Positions 22,837-34,817 of a stretch of DNA of 64,000 nt are shown here, piece by piece. The DNA lies in assembly GCA_001510575.1 (NCBI GenBank), contig LNGK01000008.1, positions 3,126,687-3,190,686 on the forward strand, written 5' to 3'. This stretch comes from Knoxdaviesia capensis (taxonomy: Eukaryota; Ascomycota; Sordariomycetes; Microascales; Gondwanamycetaceae). Each line of letters opens with the position of its first letter. The first letter of the stretch is position 1. Made by a program: the position numbers and the translations under genes. Under the pieces are notes generated by a model. The model had not been told where the DNA came from. It saw only the letters and a list, made by a program, of their open reading frames with translations, and searched no databases.

Positions 22837-25800
22837 ATGGGGAATTTGGACAAAGACGATTTGGCCAAGGCGGAGACTGGCCCAAGAGACCATGACGCCG
22901 TGGACCAAGACGACGATGTTGGCCATTCGACTTCGGAGGCCACTCCCAAGAAGCGCAGAAAAGTCAATCACGGTAAGAGCAGCCATATTTTTTTTTTCAT
23001 CGGGGGTTTGGAACCCTATACCCTTATAACCCTAAGCCAACTACCCCTCCATCCGTGATATCATCCAATCTTGAGCTGCCTTCTCTTGCGGTTGTAGCGA
23101 GGTATCCGGTACGCGCCTAGATGTGATGTATTTGTCTCGGGAACATGCATCTTCCTGAGCCTGTACGTTGATAGTAGTGCTGGGATGGCTGTTTGCTTGC
23201 CGTGATGAAGCCCCTGTCGGAGAATGTCCTGCACCCATGAGCAATGGCCCAGCACAGCCAGACAGCCCGCTCAAGCGTGTTCACATGTTGCTTTCCGGAC
23301 ATTTCGTGTCACACAAGCCCAAGCCTGTTGTGTTGTCAAAGAGAAAGGATGAGGCTGCCTGAGAACATACCCTTGCTGCATACGCATCCTATGCGCGAGG
23401 CAAACGACTAGCAGGCGAACGCAACGCATACAGTCACCCAATTTCAACTCTCAACCTCCCACAAAGCATCACTATGGACCAGTAATCCACGCAATTCATG
23501 TTCAATCAGCTGACCGCGTTTTTGTCATTTCTAGCCTGCGTGTATTGCCGTCGATCGGTGAGTGTTGCCCCTTGAGAGCTTGCCGAACACGGACAGAGCG
23601 CTGTCTTTTACCACAGAGAGCCGTCTTGTTTCGTGGAAAATTAGCTCTGCGTGATTTACTATCCGTTGCTCTCCTTATATTACGACCATTCGCGATATTT
23701 CATGCCTCCCTGCGTGGCTGTGAGAATGTGTAGCGCCGGTTGTCCCCCGCCAACACATCTCTCATGCCCGATCCAACATGCTCCATTTGCTGCATTGCCT
23801 TAGTCGCCTTGGACCATTTTTACTGACTCCAGATGATTGGACTATTCTTGTCGAATAGCACATGACCTGCGATCTTGTATGTAAGACCTTTTTGTTTTCT
23901 GTCTTCTTCTCCGCGACCTGATATCTTCCCCTCTTCCGCAAACACATGGTGGATCCTAAGAAGATCGAAGAGCCTCAACTCCTAGCCAGAATTCACTTCT
24001 GGGCTGCGTAAGAATATCTCAAATCCCATCGAGAAAGGGGCGCTTTCTTGGGTCGTGGATTTTATGGCCGCGACAACTTTCTTGAGAAAGCGAAAGATAT
24101 AATATCCCAATTCGTTTCTCCGAACTGGTACTGATAGTATACGCGGACAACTGCCTCTCTTATCCCCCAAAACTATAGGAGCGTCCTTGCACCAGATGCA
24201 TTAAACGCAACATTGGCCATCTCTGCCACGACGAGCCGCGCGATTCCGACTCGAAAAAGTCGAAGAGCATAGCCGGAACCTCCGTGATCACCGACGACTC
24301 GCACGACCAGTCGTCCATAGCCCCTTCATCGGTTGTCCACCGCACTGACGTGGCCCTGCGCACCCCGATGCACCAGATGTCGGCCACCAGCACGTCGATG
24401 GCGCCCCCGCCTACGGGCACCGCCTCTCTCGACACAGGCGCCTCTGCTGCAGTGGCAGATGCCAGTAGCGGTAGTGCGCGTGGAACAGGATTTGGCGATG
24501 CGCCCGGCCCCCTCGGCCAGAACAACTTGCTGCAACTTGTGTCACCTACTTCGGTTGCCGGCTTACAGCCAGCTACGTTGGCCGTCAGCTCGGCTGCGGC
24601 TACCAGCAGCGGAGACGCTGATCCCCTAAGCCAATGTAAGTTTTGTCCCTGGTGTTATTTTACCCCTGTTGTGATAGTTGTTGAAGAAGTCGGAGAAATG
24701 AGGAGGTGTTTTACCACCCTGTCTTTTGATATTTTGTCTTTCCTCTTGAATTCAATTTCCCTTATATGTCCTCTATCTTATATCGGCCCTCTGTATCTGC
24801 TTCATTTACCATCAAATCATATTGAACTTGACCTTAATAACTCAAGACGCTAACCCAATCTCTTCAAATCCCTCCTAGATACCCTTCCTGGGACGCTGTT
24901 CATGGGTTATAACCAGTACTACGATCTTCATCACAACTTCCATCGGCCGTACATGGCACCCGAGGTTGGCCACGAGTTCGATCTGCTCAACGAGTTTCTA
25001 AAGAGCAGCATGGACGACCACCTCGGCGCGGACGCTGCTCCGTTTGGCACCTCAATACGTCCTGATGACATTGAGCTGAACAAGCAAGCCAGGGAGGGCG
25101 GTGGGCCCGGCGACGCGCCTCGGCCAGGCGCCAACGGCGAGTTTACGGTCCGCACCGGGATGTTCCCCTCCAGCAAGGACATGGCGCAGCAGTACTACCT
25201 ACAAGCAGCGGACCCGACAGGCAACGCGACGCCTGAGGAGCGAATGCAGCAGATTCTGCGCATGAAGTACGACGCAGGACTTCTAAAGCCGTTCAGCTAC
25301 GTCAAGGGCTACGCGCGCCTGAGCAAGTACCTTGACGGCCACATCGCAGCGTCGTCGAAGCAGAAGATCATGCGCACGCTGGACCGATTCCGGCCAAAGT
25401 TCCGTGAAAAGGCCGAGAAGCTGACTGATATCGAGCTGATCTATGTTGAGATGTGGTTCGAGAAGCAGCTGCTGGAATACGACCGCGTGTTTGCCAGTAT
25501 GGCTGTTCCTGCGTGTCTGTGGCGCCGTACCGGCGAGATCTTCCGCGGGAATAAGGAAATGGCGGAGCTGTTAAACGTCCCAGTGGAGAAACTGCGTGAT
25601 GTGAGTACCCTCCCTCCGATCTTGGACTCCCCCTTTCTCCCTATTTTAATATACATGCTAATCCTTATTTCTCATCTCTTCGTTTCAGGGAAATATCTCT
25701 CTCCATGAAATCTTCACGGAAGACTCCCTTGTCAGATACTGGGAGGAATTTCAAACCATCGCTTTTGATCCCGAACATCATACTCTCCTAACCGCGTGTG

Positions 25801-26012
25801 CGCTCAAGTCGCCCGATGACGATTCAAAACTACCGGTTATCAACTGTGCTTTCTCGTTTATGATCCAGAAGGACGAGTTTAAACTGTGAGTTTCCCCCTA
25901 TTCTTCCTCGATCGATTTTATCATCGTGAAATATATCGACTGATTGCTTTAATTCTGTCCTAGACCGACCATCATCGTTGGAAACTTCCTGCCTCATGAC
26001 CCTCACTCTTGA
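22837..26012 (+). CDS. acuM: Zn2Cys6 transcription factor, AcuM/Rds2-type gluconeogenesis regulator
   Basis: DNA-binding regulator of the family that controls gluconeogenic and alternative carbon genes in Aspergillus. Seven exons (22837-22972, 23535-23557, 23859-23876, 24179-24635, 24879-25600, 25689-25885, 25964-26012) splice in frame to 533 residues. A basic KKRRKVNH patch leads into the zinc cluster: ACVYCRRS from exon 2, HMTCDL from exon 3, then ERPCTRCIKRNIGHLC from exon 4, together giving the six Cys ligands. A Ser/Ala-rich linker follows, then the long conserved C-terminal region, which includes a PAS-like segment (EIFRGNKEMAELLNVP to EDSLVRYWEEFQ). It ends at PTIIVGNFLPHDPHS. Introns 1-3 are unusually long (562, 301 and 302 nt) and surround exons of 23 and 18 nt. 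The assignment to AcuM rather than AcuK/Ert1 rests on the finger sequence recalled from memory. Confidence 0.85.
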
Positions 26013-26997
26013 TCTTCTTTTAAGGCCCTCCATTCCAAAAGTTATCGTATCAGGTTTTGCTTTATCCTTGTCGTGCGTTCCCTCCTCTCAGCCATGCTGG
26101 TTTCTTTCCAGATCTATTCGTCCGATCTATGATAGCAACAGCTCCATCTCCATGTCTTCTTCGGAGCCCTACCCATATACCGACCCCGAAATTATCGTTT
26201 CTTCTTCGTCTTCTATCTCGTTCATATACAACCCCTTCTCTCGCCATTCATATATACATTATATATATACACGCATCCTCCAGACCCGCCCAAGCCGCCA
26301 CGAAACTCCATCTCTCCATATAAAGGCTCTGGGTCGGCATTATTTATGACTCTCGGAGACACAAGTACATAATCATTGCTCTAGGAGCAGGTCACGTCAT
26401 TGGGGGTAGATTCTAATTCATCTATATAGACAGGGATAGGGCTTTTTGTGCTTCATTCTTTTTTCTTCGGATTCTTGTTTGTCGTCTGTTACGTTCACTC
26501 CTTCTCTGATAATGTTTCTCGCTCTTCCCTGCTCTTCCTTTCAGGGATCATCTATGTTAAGGCGTTATTTTTGCTTTGCCACGGCTGAGATTCGAACAGT
26601 GAAATGAACTAGTGCATCGCATATTTGATGCCATGCTTGCTGTACCAATTTGCGGTCACATAACCGCGAATCTGCATGATATCGAGATGATATTTACAAC
26701 ACAACGCTTTTGTTTCTCGTGGGCTGTTTTATCTTCAATACGGGAACAACCGTAGCATTTTTTCGCCTGCCGCAGCAGAGCAGCATTTCCCGAAGGAGCA
26801 TGTAGTCGGTTGATCCTTCCTGTATTGGAGACCGCTTACATTATACGGACAGTCTCAGGCAGGTGTGAAATGAAAATGATAACCTCCCCTTAATGAGATT
26901 CTTGAAGGACCTTTGCCCTAGCTTTTCGTCTTACGAACTAGACACATAATTTACTCCCCTTCAATCTCGTGTTTCCACGTCCTGGCAGTGTAAAATC
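26013..26997. other. Intergenic region between the AcuM-like and SPO22 genes
   Basis: 985 bp in tandem orientation, T-rich near the AcuM-like gene and AT-rich with tatata runs at 26240-26270. It should hold a 3' UTR and the SPO22 promoter. A tRNA-like box near 26590 was examined and rejected. Confidence 0.55.
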
Positions 26998-29900
26998 ATG
27001 GCCCCGTCAAGCAATCTCGAAGCGAAGATGAAGGCTTTGTCCGGTAAGTCGTTTGCCTGTGGAGTTCTGCTATCTCCATCTGGAGTTTGTCTGTCAGGAA
27101 ACTCTCTGACTAAGTCATATCTCTTCCTATCTAGAATTCTGCCGCTCGCTCAAGCGCACACTCCCATCTTCGACCGATCCGCACGCCATTGACGCACTGA
27201 TAATACAGTTGCAAACGCATACAAAGACAGCGAAGTTTGTGTCACAGAAAAGCGGCGAGTTGAAGCAAGCTCTCCGGCAGTCGGTGGACCAAGACGCCAC
27301 GGACCTATGGAACCTGTGCACCCGGTTACGGCACCGCGGCCCAGTGGCAACGGTGAGATCAGGCACCTCCAGCGATGCACGGAAGAACACGGTGACTGGT
27401 TTACTACTGTGGGCTCGCGTATTTGCACTCTTCATGCTTGACATCTCACGATGTGGTGGGCGGAACGGTCGCGAGGCTGTAGTGGATTGGGAGGAGATTT
27501 TGCGCATGTTCGGGTTGACACTGAAGGCAGCCCAAACGTGCATTGGTAAGATACCCGAAGTATTCCTTGCGGATATCACAGAAAATGGCTATCTGGATTA
27601 ACACATAGGACTCCTAACAGATGAGGGAGACTGCGAGGTCTGTTCAATCGTCCTGCAAAAGGCTGCAGAGTACCATTCCGAGCTGAACGAGAATGCGCCG
27701 CCGACGTCTTTTTCACGGCGCCTTCGAGATCTAAACTCGGGATACTTTGTCATGAGAACTGCCCTGGTACGTATTGATCCGAGTGCTGCTGACACACAGC
27801 TTAATACAACCGGCTAACATAGCTATACTACCTTGCAAGTCATGGAAAGAGGGCCGTCTAGATGTGGCGGAACACATGTATACAGCACTAAGCCAATCGA
27901 AAGCATCATTCCAAACAGAGCATCTGGAGAGTCTTGGAGAGGTTCTTTACAGTATTGGGAACGATTTGTTTCTCAAGATGGACTATACCTCAGCTCTTAA
28001 GTGGCTCGGAAGATGCGTTGAGGTGATAGGAAGTGTCCCGCCCGACCAGCTCTCCAGAGACGGGGCCGCGCTACGGTGGATGCCGCACAAGATCATCGTG
28101 CGCTGTCTACTGAAGCTCAAATCAGCCGCTGCCGTGAGAGAAGCCGAAGAGACAGTCGCAAAACTTCACTCAGAACTTGGAAGTTGTCCCGTGGTTCTCT
28201 TCATGAAGCTAAATATTCTTGAGACCGGGTTCCCCGACGAAGTCATCGACTCACAGTCTTGCGGTGATATCCTGCTGTCGATTATAAAGTTCGAGAGACT
28301 TTCAGACGCACAGCTCAAGTTGCTCCTTAGCCACGTCCGTCTCCTATCCGATCGAAAACCGCGACTAGCTGCCAAAATCATGGATACATTGATCAGGTCT
28401 TCTCATTTCTCGACTGCATCCCCAATCTTGACTGAGCGAATTGTCGTTATGCGAGTGTGGATTGTCACAGCCCAAGAAAGCTGCCTAAGTGGTGATCTGA
28501 CAGATCTGGGTACTATTCTCGACTTTGTCGAGAGCTCGTCAGAAAGATCCCTGCCCTCGAATGTGGCTATTGCTTGTCAATCGGTAAGTTACCCGTCACT
28601 CTCCAGGAACTCCATTTCGATCCACATTTCGGACTAGTTGACTAACTTCGTATCAGCTTATATGGAAGAGAATGGAAGCTCTATGCAGAAAAGACCAGCT
28701 AAATATTGCGGAATCTTGGTGCCAGATTGGGCTTCATCAGTCACTAATAGGGGCTGGATCGGTAAATATGGCTAAGCTATCAAGGTAAGTGATATTCTCA
28801 CTGTTTTGTCGGGTGGCCTAGACACAGTGTTCTATTCAAGCTAACAAACGAGCAGAAAGCAGCTCGCGTGCCTGATTGGGCTCGGAAATTATGAGAGGGC
28901 GAAAGAGACCTTCTACGTTCTGTCCGAGTCGGTACAGGCCGAGCCCCTGACACTATACCTTATGTTCAAGGTTGCGGTCCGGAGTAACGATGAGCAGCTT
29001 GCGATAAGATGTCTCCAAGGAATTGGTACGTGCGATAGCAGCGGTTTGTCCTTTCTGTACGCCTGTATTGTTGAAGCTCAACAGCTGGACGAGAAAGAGT
29101 GTGCGGTCCTGGCAATGAAGGCTCTATCTCAGCACATCAACCTCCGGACTACGCCATCGATACATCTTCCAGCACTGTTTCGGTGCACTATCAGAGTGTT
29201 GTACAATCTCATGGATCGGCCCGGCCAGAAACACGCGGACAAAAAGCTTGTTGAGGATATATGTATGAGTTTTGAAGATGGTAAGTACCTTCCGCTCTGT
29301 GCGCCAATCGTCGCTACGGGGGACAGCTAACGGCGAAAGTTCAGCCGCCCGAGCAGTCGAAAGTAATATTCGAGATGAGAACGGCAAAAGGCTATTCACA
29401 GTCGACGAACTTGACTGGTTCAGCCGAAATTCATACAACACGGGAGTCAAACACTGCAATTGTTGGGACACCCAGTCACTCCAGCGTATCTTCCACAGCT
29501 GCTTGATATTCATAGGCCACTACCCTGACGATATGGACTCTGTCACACTGGTTGACCTGTCGTTAAAGAAAATGTGCTGTCACTTCATCATCAGTGCGGC
29601 CATGGTCTCGGAAGCGCGAGACGAAGACAGCCTGGAGAGACAACTGCAGAAATACACCAATGTGCGGACACATGTTGCACAGTTTGACAGGGAGTTCGAG
29701 TCCCATCAAGATGAGTTTATCCCCGTGGTACAGGCTGACTTGCTACTCAAACTTGCTTCCATGCTTGTGTTTGACTTTGAAGCAGCATGTTGCTTGCGTA
29801 CATGGGACGACTTGCGTGAAGTGGCAGCGAGAGCGCATCTGTGTCATGATGTGCTGGCGTTTAAGGGTATGGTAGATTGCCTCCTTCAGTGCAAGGACGC

Positions 29901-30461
29901 TCCAGCGCAAGGTATGTGACTCCTCCTCGTCCACTTACAAGATTTTTGGTTGCCCCAAAAGCACTACCAACTAACTCCCTTGACCGCTCAATTAAGTCCT
30001 TTTCTCAACCATGCAGCTCCTGATAAACGAAATCTGGGAACTGGAAAAGTTCGGGGTTGGTAAATTGGCAAAATACATGCGTTGCCTCCTGCAGACTGTG
30101 TTGCCGATGGAAGGAAACATGGGGATCCAGGTGTTGAACCGTGCGGTGCATATCGCCGAAGAGTCCGCTGAAGTATATTTCCCTCGTTCCGCACTTCGCA
30201 TTTTCGAATACAACAAAAAGTTATTAACAGTTGAGCTCTGATTTTCTCCTGTAGACTGAAATCAAATATCCAAACGACGAAGTGGAATGGATGGCGACAA
30301 TGTCTTTCAACCACGCCATCGATCTCTACGGCGCCGGGCGAGACGATGAGTGCCGAGTCTGGGCTGAAAAGGCATTGAAAATGGCCAGCTACAGTGACGA
30401 CGAAGGCGTGCTCGACTCTCTTTTGAGAAGCAAATATTCATTGCTCACTTGGGAAGAATGA
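26998..30461 (+). CDS. SPO22/ZIP4-type meiotic TPR protein
   Basis: Family members organise meiotic crossover and synapsis proteins on paired chromosomes. Nine exons (26998-27043, 27135-27545, 27621-27766, 27840-28583, 28657-28784, 28856-29280, 29345-29911, 29997-30172, 30255-30461) give 949 residues, near the family norm. The protein is made of degenerate helical repeats typical of TPR proteins. Recognisable pieces are WKEGRLDVAEHMYTALS, the LTLYLMFKVAV segment and the C-terminal EWMATMSFNHAIDLYGAG followed by DDECRVWAEKALKMA. The acceptor of exon 4 was placed at gcaag before 27840, because the nearer tag at 27820-27822 leads quickly to a stop. Expression is expected to be meiosis-specific, which is family knowledge. 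The orthologue in this fungus may be used only in the sexual cycle. Confidence 0.85.
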
Positions 30462-30882
30462 CGCCCTTCTGCGCGGCATTGTGTTCTTGCTTCCGGCCAT
30501 CGACATGGTTCCACCCATCCCGAACCTATTTCTGACAAGAAGTGAGAGCTCCGATTCCGCTCGCTCTATAAGTGCCTATCAATGACCCCACCATCGATTC
30601 AGTTGCCTTGTATCTCTATAAAATTTGGACTTCTCTCTCGTTCAGTGTTGCCGGGCTGCCAATTGTTTTTATCTAACAATGCTCTTTCTCGCACATACCT
30701 TTCTCCTCTCTCATTTCTCTTTTTTTCGAGCTAGTTGTGTATCTCTCTTCTCTTCTTGCTAGAATTTTCTCCAGCCAATGCAACCCCCACCAAGCAATTC
30801 AAGATCCAATAGTTGATTCCCTTCCCAAGCTTCTTTTTTCCCCGATGCTATCAACCCACAGGGGATCCATCTATCCATCAGC

Positions 30883-31659
30883 ATGAGCTCTCCGCGGGTT
30901 GTTCTGATGGAACCCACTCCATTGGATGGGTACGATCGAAACCTCACAAGAGACCAGCAGCCGTCTACGATTCCGGCCACATTTCTGGATGCCATGTTCA
31001 TCCGAGAAAAGGTCTTCGTTGAGGAGCAGAACATCGCCGGCGAAATTGAGTTTGACGAGTATGACCCGCTCGCCTGCCATTGGGTGTTGTACACGACCCC
31101 AGACTCCAAAGATGCAGGCAGTGAGTCATCGGCTGTGGAACCTGTGCCGGTGGGAGTGATCCGCCTAGTGCCGTTCCCCCACGCACCGCACCCCAAGGAC
31201 GGGTCGGTGATCTTCTCTGGAGAGGAGCAATCGCCCGACCACATCGCATCCGCCGCTACAGAGCCGGCGGCCGGGCCCCCGCTCCCCTCCGGCTTCATCA
31301 TCGACCGCACCACCAGCCTCCACAACGGGCGCGAGCCGTACGTCAAGTTGGGCCGGTTCGCCGTGCAGAAGGAGTTCCGGCGCCGGCGGCTGGGCGCGGC
31401 CCTTGTGAACGCCGCGCTGGACTGGATGGCGGCGCACCCGACGTACTTCAACGTCGATACCAGCGGCTTCGGCGGCGAGAGCGGGGACGACATGTCGGAC
31501 TTGGGCGTGTGGAAGGGGCTTGTATGTGCGCACGCGCAGATCCAGGCGTTGGGGGCATGGAAGCGTATGGGGTTCGAGGTTGATGAGCAGATGGGCTCGT
31601 GGATCGAGGATGGAATTCCGCATGTGGGCGTGTGGAAGCGCCTGGAGGTCAAGGGTTAG
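30883..31659 (+). CDS. GNAT-family N-acetyltransferase
   Basis: Single-exon gene of 258 residues that transfers an acetyl group from acetyl-CoA to an unknown acceptor. The N-terminal half has the GNAT opening strand-helix pattern with FLDAMFIREKVFVEEQNI, followed by the hydrophobic strand HWVLYTT and VGVIRLVPFP. The acetyl-CoA pyrophosphate loop is LGRFAVQKEFRRRRLGAALV, close to the R/Q-x-x-G-x-G/A consensus. The C-terminal part AHAQIQALGAWKRMGFEVD is a standard GNAT motif B. The resemblance to ElaA-like acetyltransferases is general. An internal Pro/Ala/Gly insertion (about residues 100-140) is likely a loop. The start is the ATG at 30883, after a CT-rich leader in the 421 bp downstream of SPO22. 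Confidence 0.88.
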   Translation: MSSPRVVLMEPTPLDGYDRNLTRDQQPSTIPATFLDAMFIREKVFVEEQNIAGEIEFDEYDPLACHWVLYTTPDSKDAGSESSAVEPVPVGVIRLVPFPHAPHPKDGSVIFSGEEQSPDHIASAATEPAAGPPLPSGFIIDRTTSLHNGREPYVKLGRFAVQKEFRRRRLGAALVNAALDWMAAHPTYFNVDTSGFGGESGDDMSDLGVWKGLVCAHAQIQALGAWKRMGFEVDEQMGSWIEDGIPHVGVWKRLEVKG

Positions 31660-32484
31660 GAGTTGAGACGTGGATCTTGTCGTCTGGGTTTACATTAAAG
31701 CAAGCAAACAATACGGCACAGGTGCTTAGCAAGTTGATCGAATGCAAAAGAGATTTCGTCGTCACGGTGTCTACAGTGGGAAAGGCAAAGCCCCCGTTCA
31801 AGGAATCATGAGGACATCAAATTCCATTTTGCTTCGTCAAAGTACATCTTCCTAGTGTTTCCTTTCCCGGCCCCAGCCAACAGACATGCCCTGATCCAGA
31901 TCCCACCCAAATCACCAGAGTAGAGAAGAACACCAGTTGCTTCTTCATTCTTTAAAAAGACCTTAGTTCAGTAAAATTCTTTTAAAAAGCCCATGATGAA
32001 AACCGTGTGTAACAAAAAGATTAAAAAAAAAAGTTGCCGTTGAACCGCATTTCCATTTCCCCTTGAACGCAAAAAAGACATAAAATGCAACAATGCACTT
32101 CTCGAAAAAATAAGAAACCCATTCCAGAGCCACGCCGTTTAGATGAAGTAAAAAAGTATACCCTGGGATCTTGTACCTTTTTTTCATGATTTTTTTATCC
32201 TTCTCTCTCTTTTCTAAAAGAGAGATAGAAAGCCATTTTGTTATTTTTTTTTCTCTAACTCTCATAAAAAAAGCGTAGTAATCTTTTAGTAGCTTCTGGT
32301 CTTCTGCAAACCTGAAGCCGAGGGGAATTTGTGGAGGAAGGGAGTTGGTAGTCGTAGGTCGGAGAAGTTAAAAAAGAAAAATTAACAAAATCGAAGCAAA
32401 CGGAAAACGGAAAAACAAAATCAAATGCAGATGAAGAGTACAACGGATACCATCTCCAGCATTTGTTCCTGCTCTTTTCCACGT
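31660..32484. other. Convergent 3' region, acetyltransferase and RPS5
   Basis: 825 bp with long A and T runs (32010-32280), likely the two 3' UTRs. No coding sequence seen. Confidence 0.6.
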
Positions 32485-33597
32485 TTATCGGTTGCTCTTG
32501 GCCACACGCTCCAGCTCATCCTTCTTCTTGATGGCGTACGAGTTGCTGCTGCCCTTGGCGGCGTTGATCAGCTCCTCAGCCAGGCACTCGGCAATGGACT
32601 TGACGTTCCGGAACGAGGCCTCGCGGGCACCAGTGGTGAGCAGCGAAATGGCCTGGTTGACTCTCCGCAGGGGAGACACATCGACGGCTTGCCGACGGAC
32701 GGTACCGGCCGAGCCGATTCTGGTCGAGTCCTCACGGGGACCGCAGTTGACAATGGCGTCGACGGCAACCTGGATGGGGTTCTGGTCGGTCATGAGGTGA
32801 ATCTGTAGGTCGTCAAGAAACATAGATTCACGGTTAGCTGCCGGTCGCGTCTCCTTTATTTAGGTCACTCAGGGAAGGGTTGGTGGGGGCGGCTTACGAT
32901 CTCGAAGGAGTGAGCAACGATCCGGACAGCCTTGAGCTTCTTTCCGTTGTTGCGGCCCTAAATCGTTGAAAAGGAGAATTCCATGTCAGTAGTCCGAAGT
33001 CGGCCATGCCGCGCCGCCTATCGGCTCTGTCGAGAGGGCGTAAACTCACGTGCATCATCAGAGAGTTGGTAAGACGCTCAATGATGGGGCAGTTGGCCTT
33101 GCGGAAGCGCTTCTGGGCGTAACGGCCAGCCGAGTGGGGGACGTAGATGGGGCTCGAGTTGCGCACAGCGATGTAATCCCTTTAAGCACGGAAGCCAGAT
33201 GTTAGTACATATTTCAAATCGATCGACGAGGGGCTCGGAAGACGCATTGGAATCGGGCTGTCTTTTTGAACGTCGCTGGTGGTAGTGTATGGAGGGGGAG
33301 GTTTGATCGTACTCCAAGGACATATCACGGATCTCAACATCACTATATTTCCAAGCAGAAGTTAGTAACCTGGGAATCGCAAATGAACCGCCGAAGCCAT
33401 ATGCTCCGTCTTCTTCAACTCGGCTGTCCGCGCATTCAAGCACCGACAACCATCTCGCCCATATCTGTATCGACTGTCATCCGGATGTTCACGTACTAAT
33501 CCCATTTGTTGAACAGGCGAACGGAGCCGGCACCCTTGGCGACATCCTTGGGGAGAGCCGAGTAGGTCTCAACTTCAACTTCACCGCCGTCGCTCAT
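32485..33597 (-). CDS. rps5: 40S ribosomal protein uS7 (RPS5)
   Basis: Small-subunit head protein that binds the 3' major domain of 18S rRNA. Five exons (33597-33497, 33342-33313, 33179-33050, 32957-32898, 32802-32485) give 212 residues. The conserved uS7 core is clear: RKANCPIIERLTNSLMMHGR, VRIVAHSFEIIHLMTDQNP, DSTRIGSAGTVRRQAVDVSP and the C-terminus AIKKKDELERVAKSNR. The N-terminus MSDGGEVEVETYSALP is the usual acidic eukaryotic extension. Exon 2 is only 30 nt. The gene is divergent from RPS25 across 518 bp, so the two small-subunit genes probably share control elements. Confidence 0.96.
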
Positions 33598-34115
33598 GAT
33601 GGGCAGTTGGTATGTTGTCGACGGGTTAAAGAAAATCGGAGGGGGAGGGAAGAAATCGATCACACAGGAAATCTCAGAGCCCGGGAACGAGATTGAACTT
33701 GTGTGGTAAAAAGGTTTGGGTCGACGATGTGGGATGGGAAAAGATCAAGGTCGGTCGGGTCGGCCAGAAAATTGTTAGTCAAGGGAAAAATGCGTGCAAC
33801 CACAATCCCTCACTGTATGCGACTGTGCTTGGTGGAGTAAATTTTTTGGTTGTGCGCGGTTGGCCAATCGTGATGCGTAAAATCTGGTACGTACCCATTT
33901 ATGCTTAGGGCTCGACTGCCCTTGATTTTTTTCTCTGGTGGTTCAAAAGTCTACAGTCAGCCCTCGTTGCCCTCATGAGAGAAGCCCTCAAAAAACCATA
34001 AGAGAAAAAAAACCTACAGCCAATTACTAACCCCCCGGCCCCTCTGTGAAATTCTTAACCTTTGCACCATCAAATTTCCTCGCCATTTTAACGACAATCA
34101 ATCGACATCGCAAAA
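33598..34115. promoter_or_regulatory. Bidirectional promoter region RPS5 / RPS25
   Basis: 518 bp separate the two start codons. It carries TTAGGGCT at 33905-33912 (AGCCCTAA on the other strand, the Tbf1-type ARCCCTAA element). Tbf1 is known to control ribosomal protein genes in fungi outside the S. cerevisiae lineage. C/T tracts precede the RPS25 ATG, and a pyrimidine-rich minus-strand tract precedes the RPS5 ATG. Confidence 0.6.
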
Positions 34116-34817
34116 ATGGCGCCCGCAGCAAAGAAGCAGAAGAAGAAGTGGTCCAAGGGCAAGGTCAAGGACAAGTGAGTTATATCTATCCTTTCAGAAT
34201 TCAATTCAAGCTCCTTTCGGCGGACGAAGACGATCGACAATCCCGAGTTTGGCGGGGGAAGTGATCTGGTGATGTTTTTTGTGTGCGCTAGGTCGCACAC
34301 AAATCTCGAGAGCAACAACAGCAGCACCCCGATTCTCACGATACCGACAGATTCTGAATGGTTTTATGACTGCGCAACCGCCGGGATGGGGACCTGAATA
34401 TATCCAGCTTCAGACCAGACTTCAGCAAAGTACTAACAAAATCTTCCTTCTTTGCAATATAGGGCCCAGCACAACGTCATCCTGGACAAGGCCACGTCCG
34501 ACAAGCTCTACAAGGATGTGCAGTCCTACCGTCTCGTCACAGTTGCGACTCTCGTCGACCGTATGAAGATCAACGGTTCTCTGGCACGGAAGTGCCTCGT
34601 TGATCTGGAGGAGAAGGGTCTGATCAAGCCCGTCGTGCAACACAGCAAGATGAAGATCTACAGTACGTTTGCGATCCTCTCGAGCGTGGAATTCCTCTGC
34701 AAGAAACCCATGGTTTTCCTGGAGCCCATCCGACCGGCGCATTTCATTTGCGATACAGCATTTGCTAACATTATGTCCTCCCTTGATATAGCCCGCGCCG
34801 TTGGTGGCACTGACTAA
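34116..34817 (+). CDS. rps25: 40S ribosomal protein eS25 (RPS25)
   Basis: Small-subunit protein near the E site, in other eukaryotes needed for some internal-initiation events. Three exons (34116-34174, 34463-34662, 34792-34817) give 94 residues, normal for the family. The basic N-terminus MAPAAKKQKKKWSKGKVKDK is followed by the winged-helix core LYKDVQSYRLVTVATLVDRM, INGSLARKCLVDLEEKGLIK and HSKMKIYTRAVGGTD. The last exon is only 26 nt. Intron 1 is long (288 nt) and contains a perfect 10-bp hairpin at 34278-34303. Confidence 0.95.
34278..34303. repeat. Perfect 10-bp inverted repeat in RPS25 intron 1
   Basis: The arm TTTGTGTGCG pairs exactly with CGCACACAAA across a 6-nt loop (CTAGGT). It sits in the middle of intron 1, well clear of the donor and branch point, and would form a stable hairpin in the pre-mRNA. 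Confidence 0.85.

Noticed and set aside
26575..26625. tRNA B-box-like sequence (gttcgaatctc on the minus strand)
   Set aside because: The flanking bases do not form a T-stem and no matching acceptor or anticodon arm was found.
27820..27822. Acceptor tag for SPO22 exon 4
   Set aside because: It leads to a stop after about 12 codons. The acceptor ending at 27839 keeps the family sequence in frame.
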